Assembly (NCBI GenBank): GCA_022825705.1
Contig: JAJDWH010000043.1
Location: 1-64,000, forward strand
DNA length: 64,000 nucleotides
Direction of reading: 5' to 3'
DNA from: Alphaproteobacteria bacterium
GTDB lineage: Bacteria; Pseudomonadota; Alphaproteobacteria; TMED109
Shown: in pieces, positions 6,916 through 16,048 of the stretch
Layout: each line of letters opens with the position of its first letter
Position numbering within the stretch: position 1 is the first letter of the stretch
The notes under the pieces: model-generated
Database searches by the model: none
Told to the model about the DNA's origin: nothing
What the model saw: only the letters and a program-made list of their open reading frames with translations
Program-made: the position numbers and the translations under genes

Positions 6916-7896
6916 ATGGCGAATCAGCGCAAAGTGATGCTGGTGCAGGGCATGCCGGCCGCGGGACGATCCCTTCTTGAGGCCCGAGACGACGTCCTGG
7001 TCGAGGAGTGCTCCAACGACGAGCTCGATACGCTTCTCGAGCGGATGAGTGATGTCGCTGCAGTGACCCTGCGCACGACCATCTGTGACCGGAAATTCAT
7101 TGAGGCGGCGCCGAAGCTGGAAGCGGTGGCGCGCTTTGGCGTCGGTTACGACTCCGTGGACGTTGAGGCGCTGACCGAGCGTGGCATTCCGCTGCTGATT
7201 GCCGGCGAAGCCAACTCAAGGTCGGTCGCGGAGCATGCCGTCTTCATGATGATGGCGCTTGCCAAGCGCTCCCTCCAATACCACGGTGCGGTGCAGGGGC
7301 GCCGCTTCCAGGATCGGTTTGGGACTGAGCGGGACAACACCGAATTGTTCCGAAAACGGCTGCTGGTGATCGGGTTCGGCCGAATTGGCACCCGCACGAC
7401 GTCGATTGGCAAGGGACTTGGAATGACGGTCGACGTCTTCGATCCCTACGTCGAGGACGCTGCCGTGGAACGGGCTGGCGCCCGCCGCGTTGCGCGCCTG
7501 GAGGAGGCGCTGCCGCCGGCGGATTTTGTCACCGTCCACTGTCCCCGGAATGCCGAGACCGAAGGCCTGATCGGCGCCGGTGAGCTCGGTCTGATGAAGC
7601 CGACGGCCATCCTCGTCAATACTGCCCGCGGGGGAATCATCGACGAGGAAGCGCTGGTCGAAACACTCCGGGATGGCGGAATTCGTGCAGCAGGCCTGGA
7701 CGTCTTCGATCTGGAACCGCCGCCGGACGACCATCCCCTTCTCGATCTCGAAAACGTGCTGTTTTCACCGCACGTGGCCGGTGTAACCAACGAGTCCATG
7801 CGTGCCATGGCGGAAGTCACTTGTCAGAACGTCTTGGACGCGTTCGACGGCCAGATCAAGCCCGGGCACATCGTCAATCCCGAAGTACTGGAGTAG
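6916..7896 (+). CDS. D-isomer-specific 2-hydroxyacid dehydrogenase
   Basis: The 326-residue protein is a PGDH/GyaR-like NAD-dependent dehydrogenase. It has the Rossmann motif GFGRIGTRTT near residue 150 and the catalytic set: Arg in NTARGGIIDEEAL, a Glu in the following segment and His in SPHVAGVTNESM. It would interconvert a D-2-hydroxyacid and the 2-oxoacid in the cytosol. The C-terminal ACT domain of biosynthetic SerA is absent, so a serine role is unlikely. The ATG at 6916 follows GAGGGACAAGAAT. It sits between an RraA-type and an HpaI-type gene with tiny gaps, implying one catabolic operon. Confidence 0.85.
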   Translation: MANQRKVMLVQGMPAAGRSLLEARDDVLVEECSNDELDTLLERMSDVAAVTLRTTICDRKFIEAAPKLEAVARFGVGYDSVDVEALTERGIPLLIAGEANSRSVAEHAVFMMMALAKRSLQYHGAVQGRRFQDRFGTERDNTELFRKRLLVIGFGRIGTRTTSIGKGLGMTVDVFDPYVEDAAVERAGARRVARLEEALPPADFVTVHCPRNAETEGLIGAGELGLMKPTAILVNTARGGIIDEEALVETLRDGGIRAAGLDVFDLEPPPDDHPLLDLENVLFSPHVAGVTNESMRAMAEVTCQNVLDAFDGQIKPGHIVNPEVLE

Positions 7897-7901
7897 CAAC
7901 C

Positions 7902-8672
7902 ATGCGCGAGAACGCCGTTCAGAAAATTTGGCAGGAAGGCGGCGCCGTTGTGAACGGTTGGCTTGCCATTCCGAACAGCTTCGCTGCCGAGGTCATGGGG
8001 GGATGCGGATGGGACTCCGTGACCATCGACCTGCAGCATGGACTGAGCGATTTTTCCGACACCGTGCAGATGTTGCAGGCGCTGTCGACGACCCCGGTGA
8101 CGCCCCTCACGCGGGTCCCGACGCTGGAACCCGGAATCATTGGAAGGCTTCTCGACGCCGGGAGCTACGGCATCATCTGTCCGATGGTCAACACGCCCGA
8201 GCAGTGCGCGCAGCTGGTTTCCTATTGTAAATACGCACCTGAGGGGGTCCGAAGCTTCGGCCCGATTCGGGCTGCGATCTACGGCGGTCCCGATTACCTC
8301 GACAAGGCGAACGAGACCATTCTGGCAATCGCGATGGTCGAGACCGCGGAAGCAGTTGCGAACGTGGACGCAATCGTCGCCACGCCGGGCCTCGACGGAA
8401 TCTACGTGGGCCCGTCGGACCTCGCGCTGTCACTCGGCGAGAGGCCGCAGATGGATACCGACAATCCAGTCGTCACCGAGGCGATGGCGACCATTCTGGC
8501 GGCGGCCAAGCGGGCCGGAGTACCGGCGGGACTGCATTGCCTCAGCCCGGAGTATTCCCTGCAGAAGATTCGCGAAGGGTTCCAGTTCGTTTCGATCGCG
8601 AATGACACGCGCATCCTGACGGCCGCCGCGCAGGAGCAGATTGCTACCGTCAGGCAGGGTCTCGCCGACTGA
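7902..8672 (+). CDS. HpcH/HpaI-family 2-oxo acid aldolase
   Basis: The 256-residue TIM-barrel protein carries the class II aldolase signatures: GWLAIPNSF and IDLQHGLSD near the start, Glu in MVETAEAVANVDAI and the Asp of GLDGIYVGPSDLALSLG. Family members cleave 4-hydroxy-2-oxo acids into pyruvate plus an aldehyde using a divalent metal. It starts at ATG 7902, five bases after the dehydrogenase stop, and is the last gene of the hydroxy-acid operon. The substrate cannot be read from sequence; HpaI, GarL and RhmA types are all possible. Confidence 0.85.
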   Translation: MRENAVQKIWQEGGAVVNGWLAIPNSFAAEVMGGCGWDSVTIDLQHGLSDFSDTVQMLQALSTTPVTPLTRVPTLEPGIIGRLLDAGSYGIICPMVNTPEQCAQLVSYCKYAPEGVRSFGPIRAAIYGGPDYLDKANETILAIAMVETAEAVANVDAIVATPGLDGIYVGPSDLALSLGERPQMDTDNPVVTEAMATILAAAKRAGVPAGLHCLSPEYSLQKIREGFQFVSIANDTRILTAAAQEQIATVRQGLAD

Positions 8673-8733
8673 AGTTGCCGCACCGCCGGGAGACGTGATC
8701 CAGGCTGTGTCCCGGAAGGAAGGCCAGCCGGAC

Positions 8734-10518
8734 GTGACGGCCCCGGTGCCCGGTGACGCGCCGATCCCGGCGCTTCGCCGGCACGTCATGGAGGCGGTTC
8801 GACAGGTCGCCGGCACGTCGTCTGTCCCCAGCGGGGACTGGGAGCCGCTGCTGCAGCGCGCGGTGACACTGAGTCCGCCGCGCGACCCCGCGCACGGGGA
8901 CCTTGCCACCAACGCCAGTCTGGTCCTGGCAAAACGTGTCGGAATGAGCCCGCGGGAATTCGCCGACCGCCTGGCACGAGCACTGCCTGGGACCGCCGGC
9001 ATCGAATCTGCGGAAACTGCGGGCCCCGGTTTCGTCAACCTGCGGATCGCGCCATCGGCATGGATTCCGGCATTGCGGACGGCCGCGGCGGGCGGCGCCG
9101 ACTACGGTCGTTCCGGGATGGGCGAAGCGACGCCGATCAATGTCGAATACGTGTCGGCGAACCCGACCGGGCCGCTTCACGTTGGACACGGGCGTGGCGC
9201 CGTTCTGGGAGACGCGACCGCGGCCCTCCTGGCGTTCGCGGGCTTCACGGTCACCCGGGAGTACTACATCAACGACGCTGGCGGCCAGATCGACCAGCTC
9301 GCTCGCTCGCTCCATCACCGTTACCGCATGGCGGCCGGCGCCGAGAGCGCGCCGCCGGGGGAGGGCCTGTATCCGGGCGAGTACCTCCAGCCGGTGGCTG
9401 ATGAGCTCTTTGCGATGGACAGCGGACAGATGGTTTCTGCTGCGGAGAACGTGTGGCTGGAGCAGTTCCGAAAGACCGGTGTCGGCGCGATGATGAAGTT
9501 GATCGACCGGGACCTGGAACAACTCGGCATTCGCTTCGATGTCTTTGCGTCGGAGCGCGACCTGCGGGAGGCCGGCCGCGTCGACGATGCCGTAGGTGTC
9601 CTGGAAGAGCGAGATCTCGTCTACACCGGAGTACCGCCCCGGCCCAAGGGTGAGGCCGGTGAGGCGTGGGAGCCTCGTCCCCAACTGCTCTTCCGAGCCA
9701 GCCGGTTCGGCGACGATGCCGACCGCCCCCTGCGCCGGGCCAACGGTGAATGGACATATTTCGCGGGCGACCTTGCCTACCATTTTGACAAGTTCCGCCG
9801 AGGTTTCAGCGAGCAGATCAACGTGTGGGGCGCTGACCACGGAGGTTATGCCAAGCGCGTGCGCGCAGGACTCGCTGCCCTCAGCGAGGACTCGGCCAGT
9901 CTCGACGTCAAGTTCTGTCAGCTGGTGCGGGTCACACGTGCCGGGCAACCCGTGCGGATGTCGAAGCGCGACGGCAATATCGTCACGTTGGAGTCCGTCC
10001 TTCGCGAGGTCGGTCCGGACGTGTTCCGCTTCCTTATGCTGATGCGGCGGCCGGATGCGCCGCTCGATTTTGATCTGTCGGAGGCGGTGCGCCAGTCAAA
10101 GGACAATCCGGTCTATTACGTCCAATATGCTCACGCCCGGATCTGTTCGGTGTTCCGACGGGTCCAGGACCATGGGGAACTGAGAGCTCTCGACGTCGCC
10201 TCCGAGGCTGAACCGACGTTGCTCACCGATCCCCGGGAGGTGGCACTGATGCGGGAAGTCGCGCTCTGGCCTGAACAGGTCGAAGCGGCAGCGCGCGCCC
10301 GCGAGCCCCACCGCATCGCATTCCAGCTGTCGGAGCTGGCGGCCCGGTACCACGAGCTCTGGACGGCCGGGGCCCGTGGCGAACCGACCTTGCGGACACT
10401 GATCCCCGGGGACCGGCCGCGGACCGCGGCGCGTCTACTGCTGGCGGATGCGGTGCGGGCGGTGTTGCGCGCCGGCCTGTCGATTCTGGGCGTGACCCCG
10501 GTGGAGGAGATGCGATGA
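8734..10518 (+). CDS. argS: Arginyl-tRNA synthetase
   Basis: This class I synthetase charges tRNA-Arg. It shows the N-terminal Add-1 domain for the tRNA D-loop, the HIGH-type motif as HVGH (about residue 150, in NPTGPLHVGHGRG), a KMSKS-equivalent MSKRDGN, and the C-terminal DALR anticodon-binding domain ending in ILGVTPVEEMR. The start is uncertain: the frame is open from 8641, overlapping the aldolase gene. I prefer the GTG at 8734 because GGAAGGAAGG lies ten bases upstream and the resulting 594 residues match the family size; GTGs at 8695 and 8707 are alternatives. The SPOR gene begins inside its stop (ATGA). Confidence 0.95.
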   Translation: MTAPVPGDAPIPALRRHVMEAVRQVAGTSSVPSGDWEPLLQRAVTLSPPRDPAHGDLATNASLVLAKRVGMSPREFADRLARALPGTAGIESAETAGPGFVNLRIAPSAWIPALRTAAAGGADYGRSGMGEATPINVEYVSANPTGPLHVGHGRGAVLGDATAALLAFAGFTVTREYYINDAGGQIDQLARSLHHRYRMAAGAESAPPGEGLYPGEYLQPVADELFAMDSGQMVSAAENVWLEQFRKTGVGAMMKLIDRDLEQLGIRFDVFASERDLREAGRVDDAVGVLEERDLVYTGVPPRPKGEAGEAWEPRPQLLFRASRFGDDADRPLRRANGEWTYFAGDLAYHFDKFRRGFSEQINVWGADHGGYAKRVRAGLAALSEDSASLDVKFCQLVRVTRAGQPVRMSKRDGNIVTLESVLREVGPDVFRFLMLMRRPDAPLDFDLSEAVRQSKDNPVYYVQYAHARICSVFRRVQDHGELRALDVASEAEPTLLTDPREVALMREVALWPEQVEAAARAREPHRIAFQLSELAARYHELWTAGARGEPTLRTLIPGDRPRTAARLLLADAVRAVLRAGLSILGVTPVEEMR

Positions 10519-11207
10519 ACCGGGTAGCCGGATTGGTGGTGGCCGCCGTGCTCGTCGGCGGCTTCGGAATCGGTGCCTGGATGTACTTCGAGGGCTACTT
10601 CGGGACCGGTGATCGGGACACCGAATCCGTCCCCGTGGTGGAGCCGTTGCCGGAACCGATCCGCCAACGCCCGGAGGACCCGGGCGGGTACCAGGCCGAT
10701 TCCCGCGGCAGCGCCCTGCTGGAGGGTACGGAACCGGATGCCGGCCCGGAACAGCTGCTGCCAAGTTTCGAGGAACCGGTGGCCCGGCCCCGGGTGGAGC
10801 CTGCCGAGCCGCCCCCCGAGGCCGTGCCGGACGCGGAAGCGGCAGCGGCCCAGGACGTTGCGGAAGAACCTGCGGCTCAGGAAGCAGCGGAAGAGCCTGC
10901 GGCGGCTGCCGAAGAGCGGCCGAAACTCCCCGAGCCCCGTCATCCCCGCAGTGCGTGGAAAGCGTCGGTGCAGTTGCTGGCGATCCGTTCGCGCGACCGC
11001 GCCGTCGTGGAGGCGCAGCGCTTGCTCGCCGCCCATCCCGACGTCTTCGGCAACCTCGATTTCCGCGTGCGGGAGTTCAAGGTGTCGGAACAGGAGCGGG
11101 TGCAGCGCCTGCAGGCTGGCCCCTTCGAGACCAGGAAAGACGCAGGCGAGGTCTGCAACCGGCTGGAGAAACGGGGCGTTCCCTGTTTCGTCGCCAAGGG
11201 GCAGTGA
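10515..11207 (+). CDS. SPOR-domain inner-membrane protein
   Basis: The 230-residue protein has one N-terminal membrane helix (about residues 4-24), a long Pro/Glu/Ala-rich linker with repeated AEEP-like units, and a C-terminal SPOR domain of about 75 residues (ASVQLLAIRSRDRA to NRLEKRGVPCFVAKG). SPOR domains bind denuded peptidoglycan glycan strands at the division site, so it likely acts in the periplasm during septation. The 4-base overlap with argS and with nagZ places it in the conserved alphaproteobacterial argS-SPOR-nagZ-scp cluster. Confidence 0.88.
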   Translation: MNRVAGLVVAAVLVGGFGIGAWMYFEGYFGTGDRDTESVPVVEPLPEPIRQRPEDPGGYQADSRGSALLEGTEPDAGPEQLLPSFEEPVARPRVEPAEPPPEAVPDAEAAAAQDVAEEPAAQEAAEEPAAAAEERPKLPEPRHPRSAWKASVQLLAIRSRDRAVVEAQRLLAAHPDVFGNLDFRVREFKVSEQERVQRLQAGPFETRKDAGEVCNRLEKRGVPCFVAKGQ

Positions 11208-12217
11208 CCCTTCCGGTCATTTTCGGCATTGCCGGACCGGAACTTCGCCCTGAAGAGCAAGCGTTATTCAGCGAATTCACTCCGTTCGGCTTCATTCTGT
11301 TCGCCCGAAACCTGGACACCCCCACGCAAACGGTCGGGCTCGTCAATGCGCTCCGGGAGGCGGCCGGAGCCGAAGCGCCGGTCCTGATCGACCAGGAGGG
11401 TGGCCGCGTGCAGCGGTTTGGCCCGCCCCATGCGCCCGCCTATCCGCCGGCCGCCGCGTTCGGGCAACTGGCCGCGAGCGATCTCGGTCAGGCGGGCGAC
11501 ACGGTGCGGATCGGGCATGCCCTGCTGGGCCGCGATCTCGCAAGTCTCGGGATCGATGTGAACTGTGCGCCGGTGCTCGACCTGGCAATGGAAGAAGGCC
11601 ATGCTGTCATCGGGGATCGCGCCTTTGCCGGCGATCCCGGCATCGTGGCGGCACTTGGTCGAGCGGCCATGGACGGGCTGGGGCGCGCGGGTGTGCTCCC
11701 AGTCGTCAAGCACATACCCGGCCATGGCCGCGCCAGGGCCGACAGCCACGAGCAGCTGCCAGTGGTCGAGACTCCGCGACAGGTTCTTGAGGCGACTGAT
11801 TTCGTCCCGTTCCGCGTGCTTCGCGATGCGCCGGTCGCCATGACGGCGCACGTGGTCTATGCGGCGCTTGATGCCGATCTGCCCGTTACCGTTTCGCCCA
11901 AGGGAATCCGCGAATTCGTGCGCGGCCGCATCGGCTTTGAGGGTCTGTTGCTGTCGGACGATCTTTGCATGGGAGCGCTTGTCGGCGCGATGGAGCACCG
12001 AGCGTGTGCCGCGCTCGCGGCCGGCTGCGACGTCGTCCTGCACTGCAACGGGAATTTCAACGAAATGACCGCCGTCGCACGGGCGGTCCCTGCCATGACT
12101 GACGAGGCCTCGGCGCGCTGGCGCACGGCGCTGGCCTGGCTGGCGGCGCGCCGGGCGCCGGAACAGGTCCGCAGGCTCGAGTATCGCACCTTCCGCGAGC
12201 GTCTTCCGCATGGTTGA
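11204..12217 (+). CDS. nagZ: Beta-N-acetylhexosaminidase NagZ
   Basis: This cytosolic family 3 glycoside hydrolase removes GlcNAc from anhydromuropeptides in peptidoglycan recycling. The diagnostic motif KHIPGHG...DSH is at residues 169-182, with the catalytic dyad D180 and H182 on its flexible loop. The nucleophile Asp is in LLSDDLCMGAL at about 252. The GTG start at 11204 overlaps the SPOR stop as GTGA; no other start fits. At 337 residues it is the usual bacterial single-domain size. Its stop overlaps the site-2 protease gene by 8 bases. Confidence 0.93.
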   Translation: MTLPVIFGIAGPELRPEEQALFSEFTPFGFILFARNLDTPTQTVGLVNALREAAGAEAPVLIDQEGGRVQRFGPPHAPAYPPAAAFGQLAASDLGQAGDTVRIGHALLGRDLASLGIDVNCAPVLDLAMEEGHAVIGDRAFAGDPGIVAALGRAAMDGLGRAGVLPVVKHIPGHGRARADSHEQLPVVETPRQVLEATDFVPFRVLRDAPVAMTAHVVYAALDADLPVTVSPKGIREFVRGRIGFEGLLLSDDLCMGALVGAMEHRACAALAAGCDVVLHCNGNFNEMTAVARAVPAMTDEASARWRTALAWLAARRAPEQVRRLEYRTFRERLPHG

Positions 12218-12896
12218 TCAGGCCGGTGCCATCGCCTACACGCTCTCGGTATGGGCACTGCCGGCGCTGACGGCGATCACGCTCCACGAGGCGGCGCACG
12301 GCTACGTCGCGGAACAGTTCGGCGACGACACGGCGCGTCAGGCAGGCCGGGTGAGCCTCAATCCCCTGCGCCACGTCGATCCGGTAGGGACGGTCCTGCT
12401 GCCGCTCGTGCTCTTGTTGATCTCGCCGCTGGTGTTCGGTTACGCGAAGCCGGTACCGGTGCGTTTCTTCCGCCTGAACCCGAGGCGGATCGGGATCGCA
12501 GTGGTGGCGCTGGCGGGGCCGGGCATGAACCTCGCGCTCGCGTTGCTGGCGGCGCTTCTGCTGCACCTGGTTCCGAGCGTTCCGGTCGGTGGTGGCTGGG
12601 TTGCCGACAATCTGGTGAATGCGCTCTGGATCAACGTGCTCCTGGCGCTCCTCAATCTGCTCCCGGTGCTGCCGCTGGACGGTGGGCGCGTGCTGTACGC
12701 CGCGCTGCCGCCCGGGTGGGCGCGGCGCTGGTCCACGACCGAGCGCTACGGGTTCCCGGTGCTGCTCGCGGGGTTGGTGCTGGTGCCACTTGGGGCATCC
12801 GCACTGGGAGCCGAACTTCCCATATTTCGGTGGATTCTTGGCGAACCGGCCCAATATGTGGTATCTATCATCATTCGCATGGTGGGGCTTACGTGA
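12210..12896 (+). CDS. Site-2 protease family (M50) membrane metalloprotease
   Basis: The 228-residue polytopic protein has the zinc motif HEAAH (residues 28-32, within a membrane helix) and the second signature NLLPVLPLDGGRVL around residue 146, supplying the third zinc ligand Asp. It is the short M50 type without PDZ or CBS domains. Such enzymes cut membrane-embedded substrates; the target is unknown. It overlaps nagZ by 8 bases and scpA by 4 (GTGA), so translation is coupled through this cluster. Confidence 0.85.
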   Translation: MVDQAGAIAYTLSVWALPALTAITLHEAAHGYVAEQFGDDTARQAGRVSLNPLRHVDPVGTVLLPLVLLLISPLVFGYAKPVPVRFFRLNPRRIGIAVVALAGPGMNLALALLAALLLHLVPSVPVGGGWVADNLVNALWINVLLALLNLLPVLPLDGGRVLYAALPPGWARRWSTTERYGFPVLLAGLVLVPLGASALGAELPIFRWILGEPAQYVVSIIIRMVGLT

Positions 12897-13696
12897 ACGC
12901 TCCCGTTCTCGAGTTTGAAGAGGATCCGCCGCAGCACCGGGCGGCTCCGGACGCATTCTTCCTGTCGTTGGACGCGTACGAGGGGCCGATCGACCTGCTG
13001 CTCACGCTCGCGCGCCGCCAGAAGGTGGATCTGGCCGAAATCTCAATTCTCGAGCTCGCGGAGCAGTATCTCGCCTTCGTCGAAGGGGCGCGCCGCCTCA
13101 ATCTTGAAGTCGCTGCCGGTCATCTGGTGACGGCGGCGTGGTTGGCCTACATGAAATCGCGGTTGCTGCTTCCCGAATCGGAGGAAGAGGAACTGGCCGG
13201 AGAGGAGCTGGCGGAGGCGCTGCGGTTTCGCATCGTCCGTTTGGACGCCATGCGCCGGCACGGCGAGCTTCTGTTTCGACGGCCGCTTCTCGGACGGGAA
13301 CGCCATGCCCGCGGTGAGACGCAGCCGCGCGCCGAGAAGGTAGAGACCGCGGTCGATGCGACGTTCCACGACCTGATCGTCGCCTATGCGGGCATCTGCC
13401 GCCGCCGCCAGCCGCCGGCACTCGCCGTTCGTCCCAAACGCCTCTATTCGGTCAAGACCGCGACCGGCTGGATTCGGAATCGCCTTGGCGGACTGCAGCA
13501 ATGGGCGACGCTTGCCGGTTTCCTGCCGCGCGATGATCCGTCGCCGGTCCGCCGGTCGGCGTATGCCTCGGTGTTTGTGGCCAGCCTGGAACTCGTTCGA
13601 GGAGGCGAACTGGACATGCGGCAAACGCGGCCGTTCGGCCCTGTCCTGGTGCGCTCGCGAACCGGCCCCAATGGAGATCCGGCTCATGCCGCATGA
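12893..13696 (+). CDS. scpA: Condensin kleisin subunit ScpA
   Basis: ScpA joins the Smc heads and recruits ScpB for chromosome compaction and segregation. The 267-residue protein has the typical N-terminal segment FFLSLDAYEGPIDLLLTLAR and the helical YMKSRLLLPE stretch, and ends in the winged-helix kleisin C-domain (FVASLELVRGGELDMRQT). The GTG start at 12893 overlaps the protease stop; AYV NAPVLEF begins the protein. The scpB gene starts 11 bases before its stop. Confidence 0.93.
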   Translation: MNAPVLEFEEDPPQHRAAPDAFFLSLDAYEGPIDLLLTLARRQKVDLAEISILELAEQYLAFVEGARRLNLEVAAGHLVTAAWLAYMKSRLLLPESEEEELAGEELAEALRFRIVRLDAMRRHGELLFRRPLLGRERHARGETQPRAEKVETAVDATFHDLIVAYAGICRRRQPPALAVRPKRLYSVKTATGWIRNRLGGLQQWATLAGFLPRDDPSPVRRSAYASVFVASLELVRGGELDMRQTRPFGPVLVRSRTGPNGDPAHAA

Positions 13697-14423
13697 ATCC
13701 CTGGAAGTCTTGGCTCGGGGCGGTTCGACCGAGCCGCAATCCGGCGTCGAGGTGCCCGGGCCGGCGTCTCGCGTTATGCCGTGCCCTGCTGACGCTGCCC
13801 CGGCGGCGGATCCGTGCAGGGTCGATCCGGCGACGTTTGATGCGTGCCGCGTGACCGAGGCGCTGCTCTTCGCGAGCGCAGCCCCCGTCCGGACCAGTGA
13901 GATCGCCCGCGTGTTGCCCGAAGGCACGGTGGTCGTCGACGTTCTTACCGCCTTGCGGGAGCAGTACAAGGGGCGCGGCGTGGAACTCGCAAAGGTCGGA
14001 AACGCCTGGGCGTTCCGAACGGCGAGCGACATTGCCGACCGGCTGACCGTCGAAAAGGTCCGGCGGCGGAAACTGTCCCGCGCCGGACTGGAAACACTGG
14101 CGATCGTCGCCTATCACGCCCCGGTCACGCGGGCCGAAATCGAAGAGATTCGCGGCGTGTCGGTGAGCCCCGGGACCCTCGACATTCTGTTCGAGGAAGG
14201 CTGGATCGAACCGCGGGGGCGAAAGCAGGTGCCCGGTCGTCCAACGACATGGCAAACGACCCCGGCCTTCCTCGACCACTTCGGCCTCGAATCCCGGAAC
14301 GACTTGCCGGGCCTTCGTGATCTCCAGAAGGCCGGCCTGCTTACCCCGACCCGGGGCTCGATCGTGGCGCCGGCCGACGACCATCACGACGCGGACACCG
14401 CGGCCTTGACGAACACGGCCTAG
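13686..14423 (+). CDS. scpB: Condensin accessory subunit ScpB
   Basis: ScpB dimers bind the ScpA linker and regulate the Smc complex. The 245-residue protein has an unusual 40-residue Pro/Ala-rich N-terminal tail, then two winged-helix domains with the family stretches TEALLFASAAPV and LETLAIVAYHAPVTRAEIEE. The ATG at 13686 has GGAG ten bases upstream; an ATG at 13671 is the alternative. In many alphaproteobacteria tatA follows scpB, but here the next gene is on the other strand. Confidence 0.92.
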   Translation: MPHESLEVLARGGSTEPQSGVEVPGPASRVMPCPADAAPAADPCRVDPATFDACRVTEALLFASAAPVRTSEIARVLPEGTVVVDVLTALREQYKGRGVELAKVGNAWAFRTASDIADRLTVEKVRRRKLSRAGLETLAIVAYHAPVTRAEIEEIRGVSVSPGTLDILFEEGWIEPRGRKQVPGRPTTWQTTPAFLDHFGLESRNDLPGLRDLQKAGLLTPTRGSIVAPADDHHDADTAALTNTA

Positions 14424-14483
14424 CCCTCGCTTCGGCCGGCGGCGGTGCCCGGCGGCGCGGGGCATGGGGGCGCGGTAGACCGG

Positions 14484-15773
14484 CTAACCGCCCAGCCGTC
14501 GGAGTTCCTCGAGACAGCGGTCCCGGCCACGCGTGAAGTCGCCGTCCGCCCACCATACTTCGACGGCGCGGAGCAGCGCCCGGCGCCTCGGGCCTGCGGG
14601 TACGCCGAGCCGGACAACGTCGTCGCCGCCCAGCGGGAAGACCGGCCGCTTCCACGTCTGCATCTCCCGGGCAAGGCGGCGGACGACGTTCGGCGCGGGC
14701 GCCCCGGTCCGTGCAGCGCCCAGCAGCAGGCGATCGAGAGCCCGAGGGCTGCCGCCCGCTTCCCAGACGTGCCGCCTGGCCTCGGGACAGGTTCTCGCCG
14801 GTGGCCCGGCAACTGCGCTGGCACGAAGGCGTCGGGACTCCGTCCTGGTGAGTCGAAGGCGGGCTTCGGCTGTCTTGGCCCCCGGCACCGTGTCGACGAG
14901 TGCGCAGATTCGCCGTCCCGGATCGTTGAGACCGAGCAGTCCTTCGAGATGCACCAACCGGCCCAGGGTCTGGAGCCGCCGCCTCGCGGTCCGGGACGCC
15001 GGATTGCTCCAGTTGCCCACCACCCGCTGGAGGGTGCCGGTCGCGGCCATCGCCTCCACGGCCGGAACCGGTTGCTCAGCGGCCAGCAGCCGCAGCAGCT
15101 CTGCCCTGAGCCGTTCGCCGGAAACGAGCCTGAGACCGGGAAGTGACTTGGCGATGGCATTGAGATTCACGCGATCGTGCACGCGCCCGCCGAACCACGC
15201 GAACATGCGAAAGTACCGAAGGATGCGGAGATAGTCCTCGTGAATTCGATGTGCCGCGGTACCGATAAAACGCACGTGGCCGCGAGCCAGATCCTGGAGC
15301 CCAAGATCGCTGACCCCGAACACCTGGAGATCGGCGCCCGCGTACAGCGCGTTGATCGTGAAATCGCGGCGCTCCGCATCGGCAATCCAGTCGTCCGAGA
15401 AGGCTACCTCGGCGGCCCGCCCGAAAGTCCGGACGTCGCGGCGCAAGGTCGTGACCTCCACTGAACCGGGTTCGTTGCGCGGCGGCAGCGCTGTGATGGT
15501 GCCGTGCGCGATCCCCGTGGCGACCGTCCGTATTCCCGCCTGGCGAAGGCGCCGCCGGACCTCGTGCGGAGGATGCACTGTGGCGACATCGACATCGAGG
15601 GTGTCACGCGGCGGCGTGAGCAAGGCGTCACGGACGCAACCCCCGACGAACAGCGCCCCCGGTCGGATCTCGGGCGTGTTGAGCAGCGCCATTACCTTCG
15701 CGACCAGGGGACGTTTCGGCCACGCGGGTGGGGTCGTGATCCGACCGATCACCTGCAGTGAGCGGACTGTCAA
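14484..15773 (-). CDS. CCA tRNA nucleotidyltransferase / poly(A) polymerase family
   Basis: This enzyme adds or repairs the CCA end of tRNAs. It has the class II nucleotidyltransferase motifs GGCVRDALL (residues 44-52), the metal-binding DVD (60-62 in LDVDVAT) and RRDFTINAL, followed by the RNA-binding helical domain with RILRYFRMFAWFG. The start is uncertain: TTG at 15773 overlaps the DUF6111 stop as TTGA and suggests coupling, while a GTG at 15752 also fits; neither has a clear ribosome binding site. It is third in a NUDIX-DUF6111-CCA operon that is conserved in alphaproteobacteria. Confidence 0.88.
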   Translation of the reverse strand: MTVRSLQVIGRITTPPAWPKRPLVAKVMALLNTPEIRPGALFVGGCVRDALLTPPRDTLDVDVATVHPPHEVRRRLRQAGIRTVATGIAHGTITALPPRNEPGSVEVTTLRRDVRTFGRAAEVAFSDDWIADAERRDFTINALYAGADLQVFGVSDLGLQDLARGHVRFIGTAAHRIHEDYLRILRYFRMFAWFGGRVHDRVNLNAIAKSLPGLRLVSGERLRAELLRLLAAEQPVPAVEAMAATGTLQRVVGNWSNPASRTARRRLQTLGRLVHLEGLLGLNDPGRRICALVDTVPGAKTAEARLRLTRTESRRLRASAVAGPPARTCPEARRHVWEAGGSPRALDRLLLGAARTGAPAPNVVRRLAREMQTWKRPVFPLGGDDVVRLGVPAGPRRRALLRAVEVWWADGDFTRGRDRCLEELRRLGG

Positions 15774-16048
15774 GGTTCGACGTGACCCGGAATGACGCGG
15801 CCGTCCTCGTATTTCGGCGGTACGTAGGTCCCGTCCGGCGAGGCGCCGGTCGAGAACCGGAAGAAGGCGAGGCCCAGAGCCAGTACCAGCAGACCGGAAA
15901 GCGCGATCCAGCCCCATGGGGCCTCGCGCCAGCTCGGCGCCTTCTCGCCTGCCTTGCCGGCTCGCCGGCGGGCGAGGAAGTACCAGACTGCGAACAGGAT
16001 GATCGGTACCAGGAACGGAAGGATGCGAACTAGGAGGGTCCGGATCAC
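15770..16048 (-). CDS. DUF6111 family small membrane protein
   Basis: The 92-residue protein has two hydrophobic helices (about residues 3-24, LLVRILPFLVPIILFAVWYF, and 46-65) separated by a basic, Arg/Lys-rich loop. The tail carries PDGTYVPPKYEDG. The GTG start at 16048 overlaps the NUDIX stop (GTGA) and its own stop overlaps the CCA enzyme's start, so it sits tightly coupled in the operon. The name is from position and appearance; the function is unknown. Confidence 0.75.
   Translation of the reverse strand: MIRTLLVRILPFLVPIILFAVWYFLARRRAGKAGEKAPSWREAPWGWIALSGLLVLALGLAFFRFSTGASPDGTYVPPKYEDGRVIPGHVEP

Noticed and set aside
8650-9948. Long minus-strand open frame of 432 codons opposite argS.
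   Set aside because: It is antisense to a clear synthetase gene, with arginine/proline-rich composition typical of shadow frames in GC-rich DNA.
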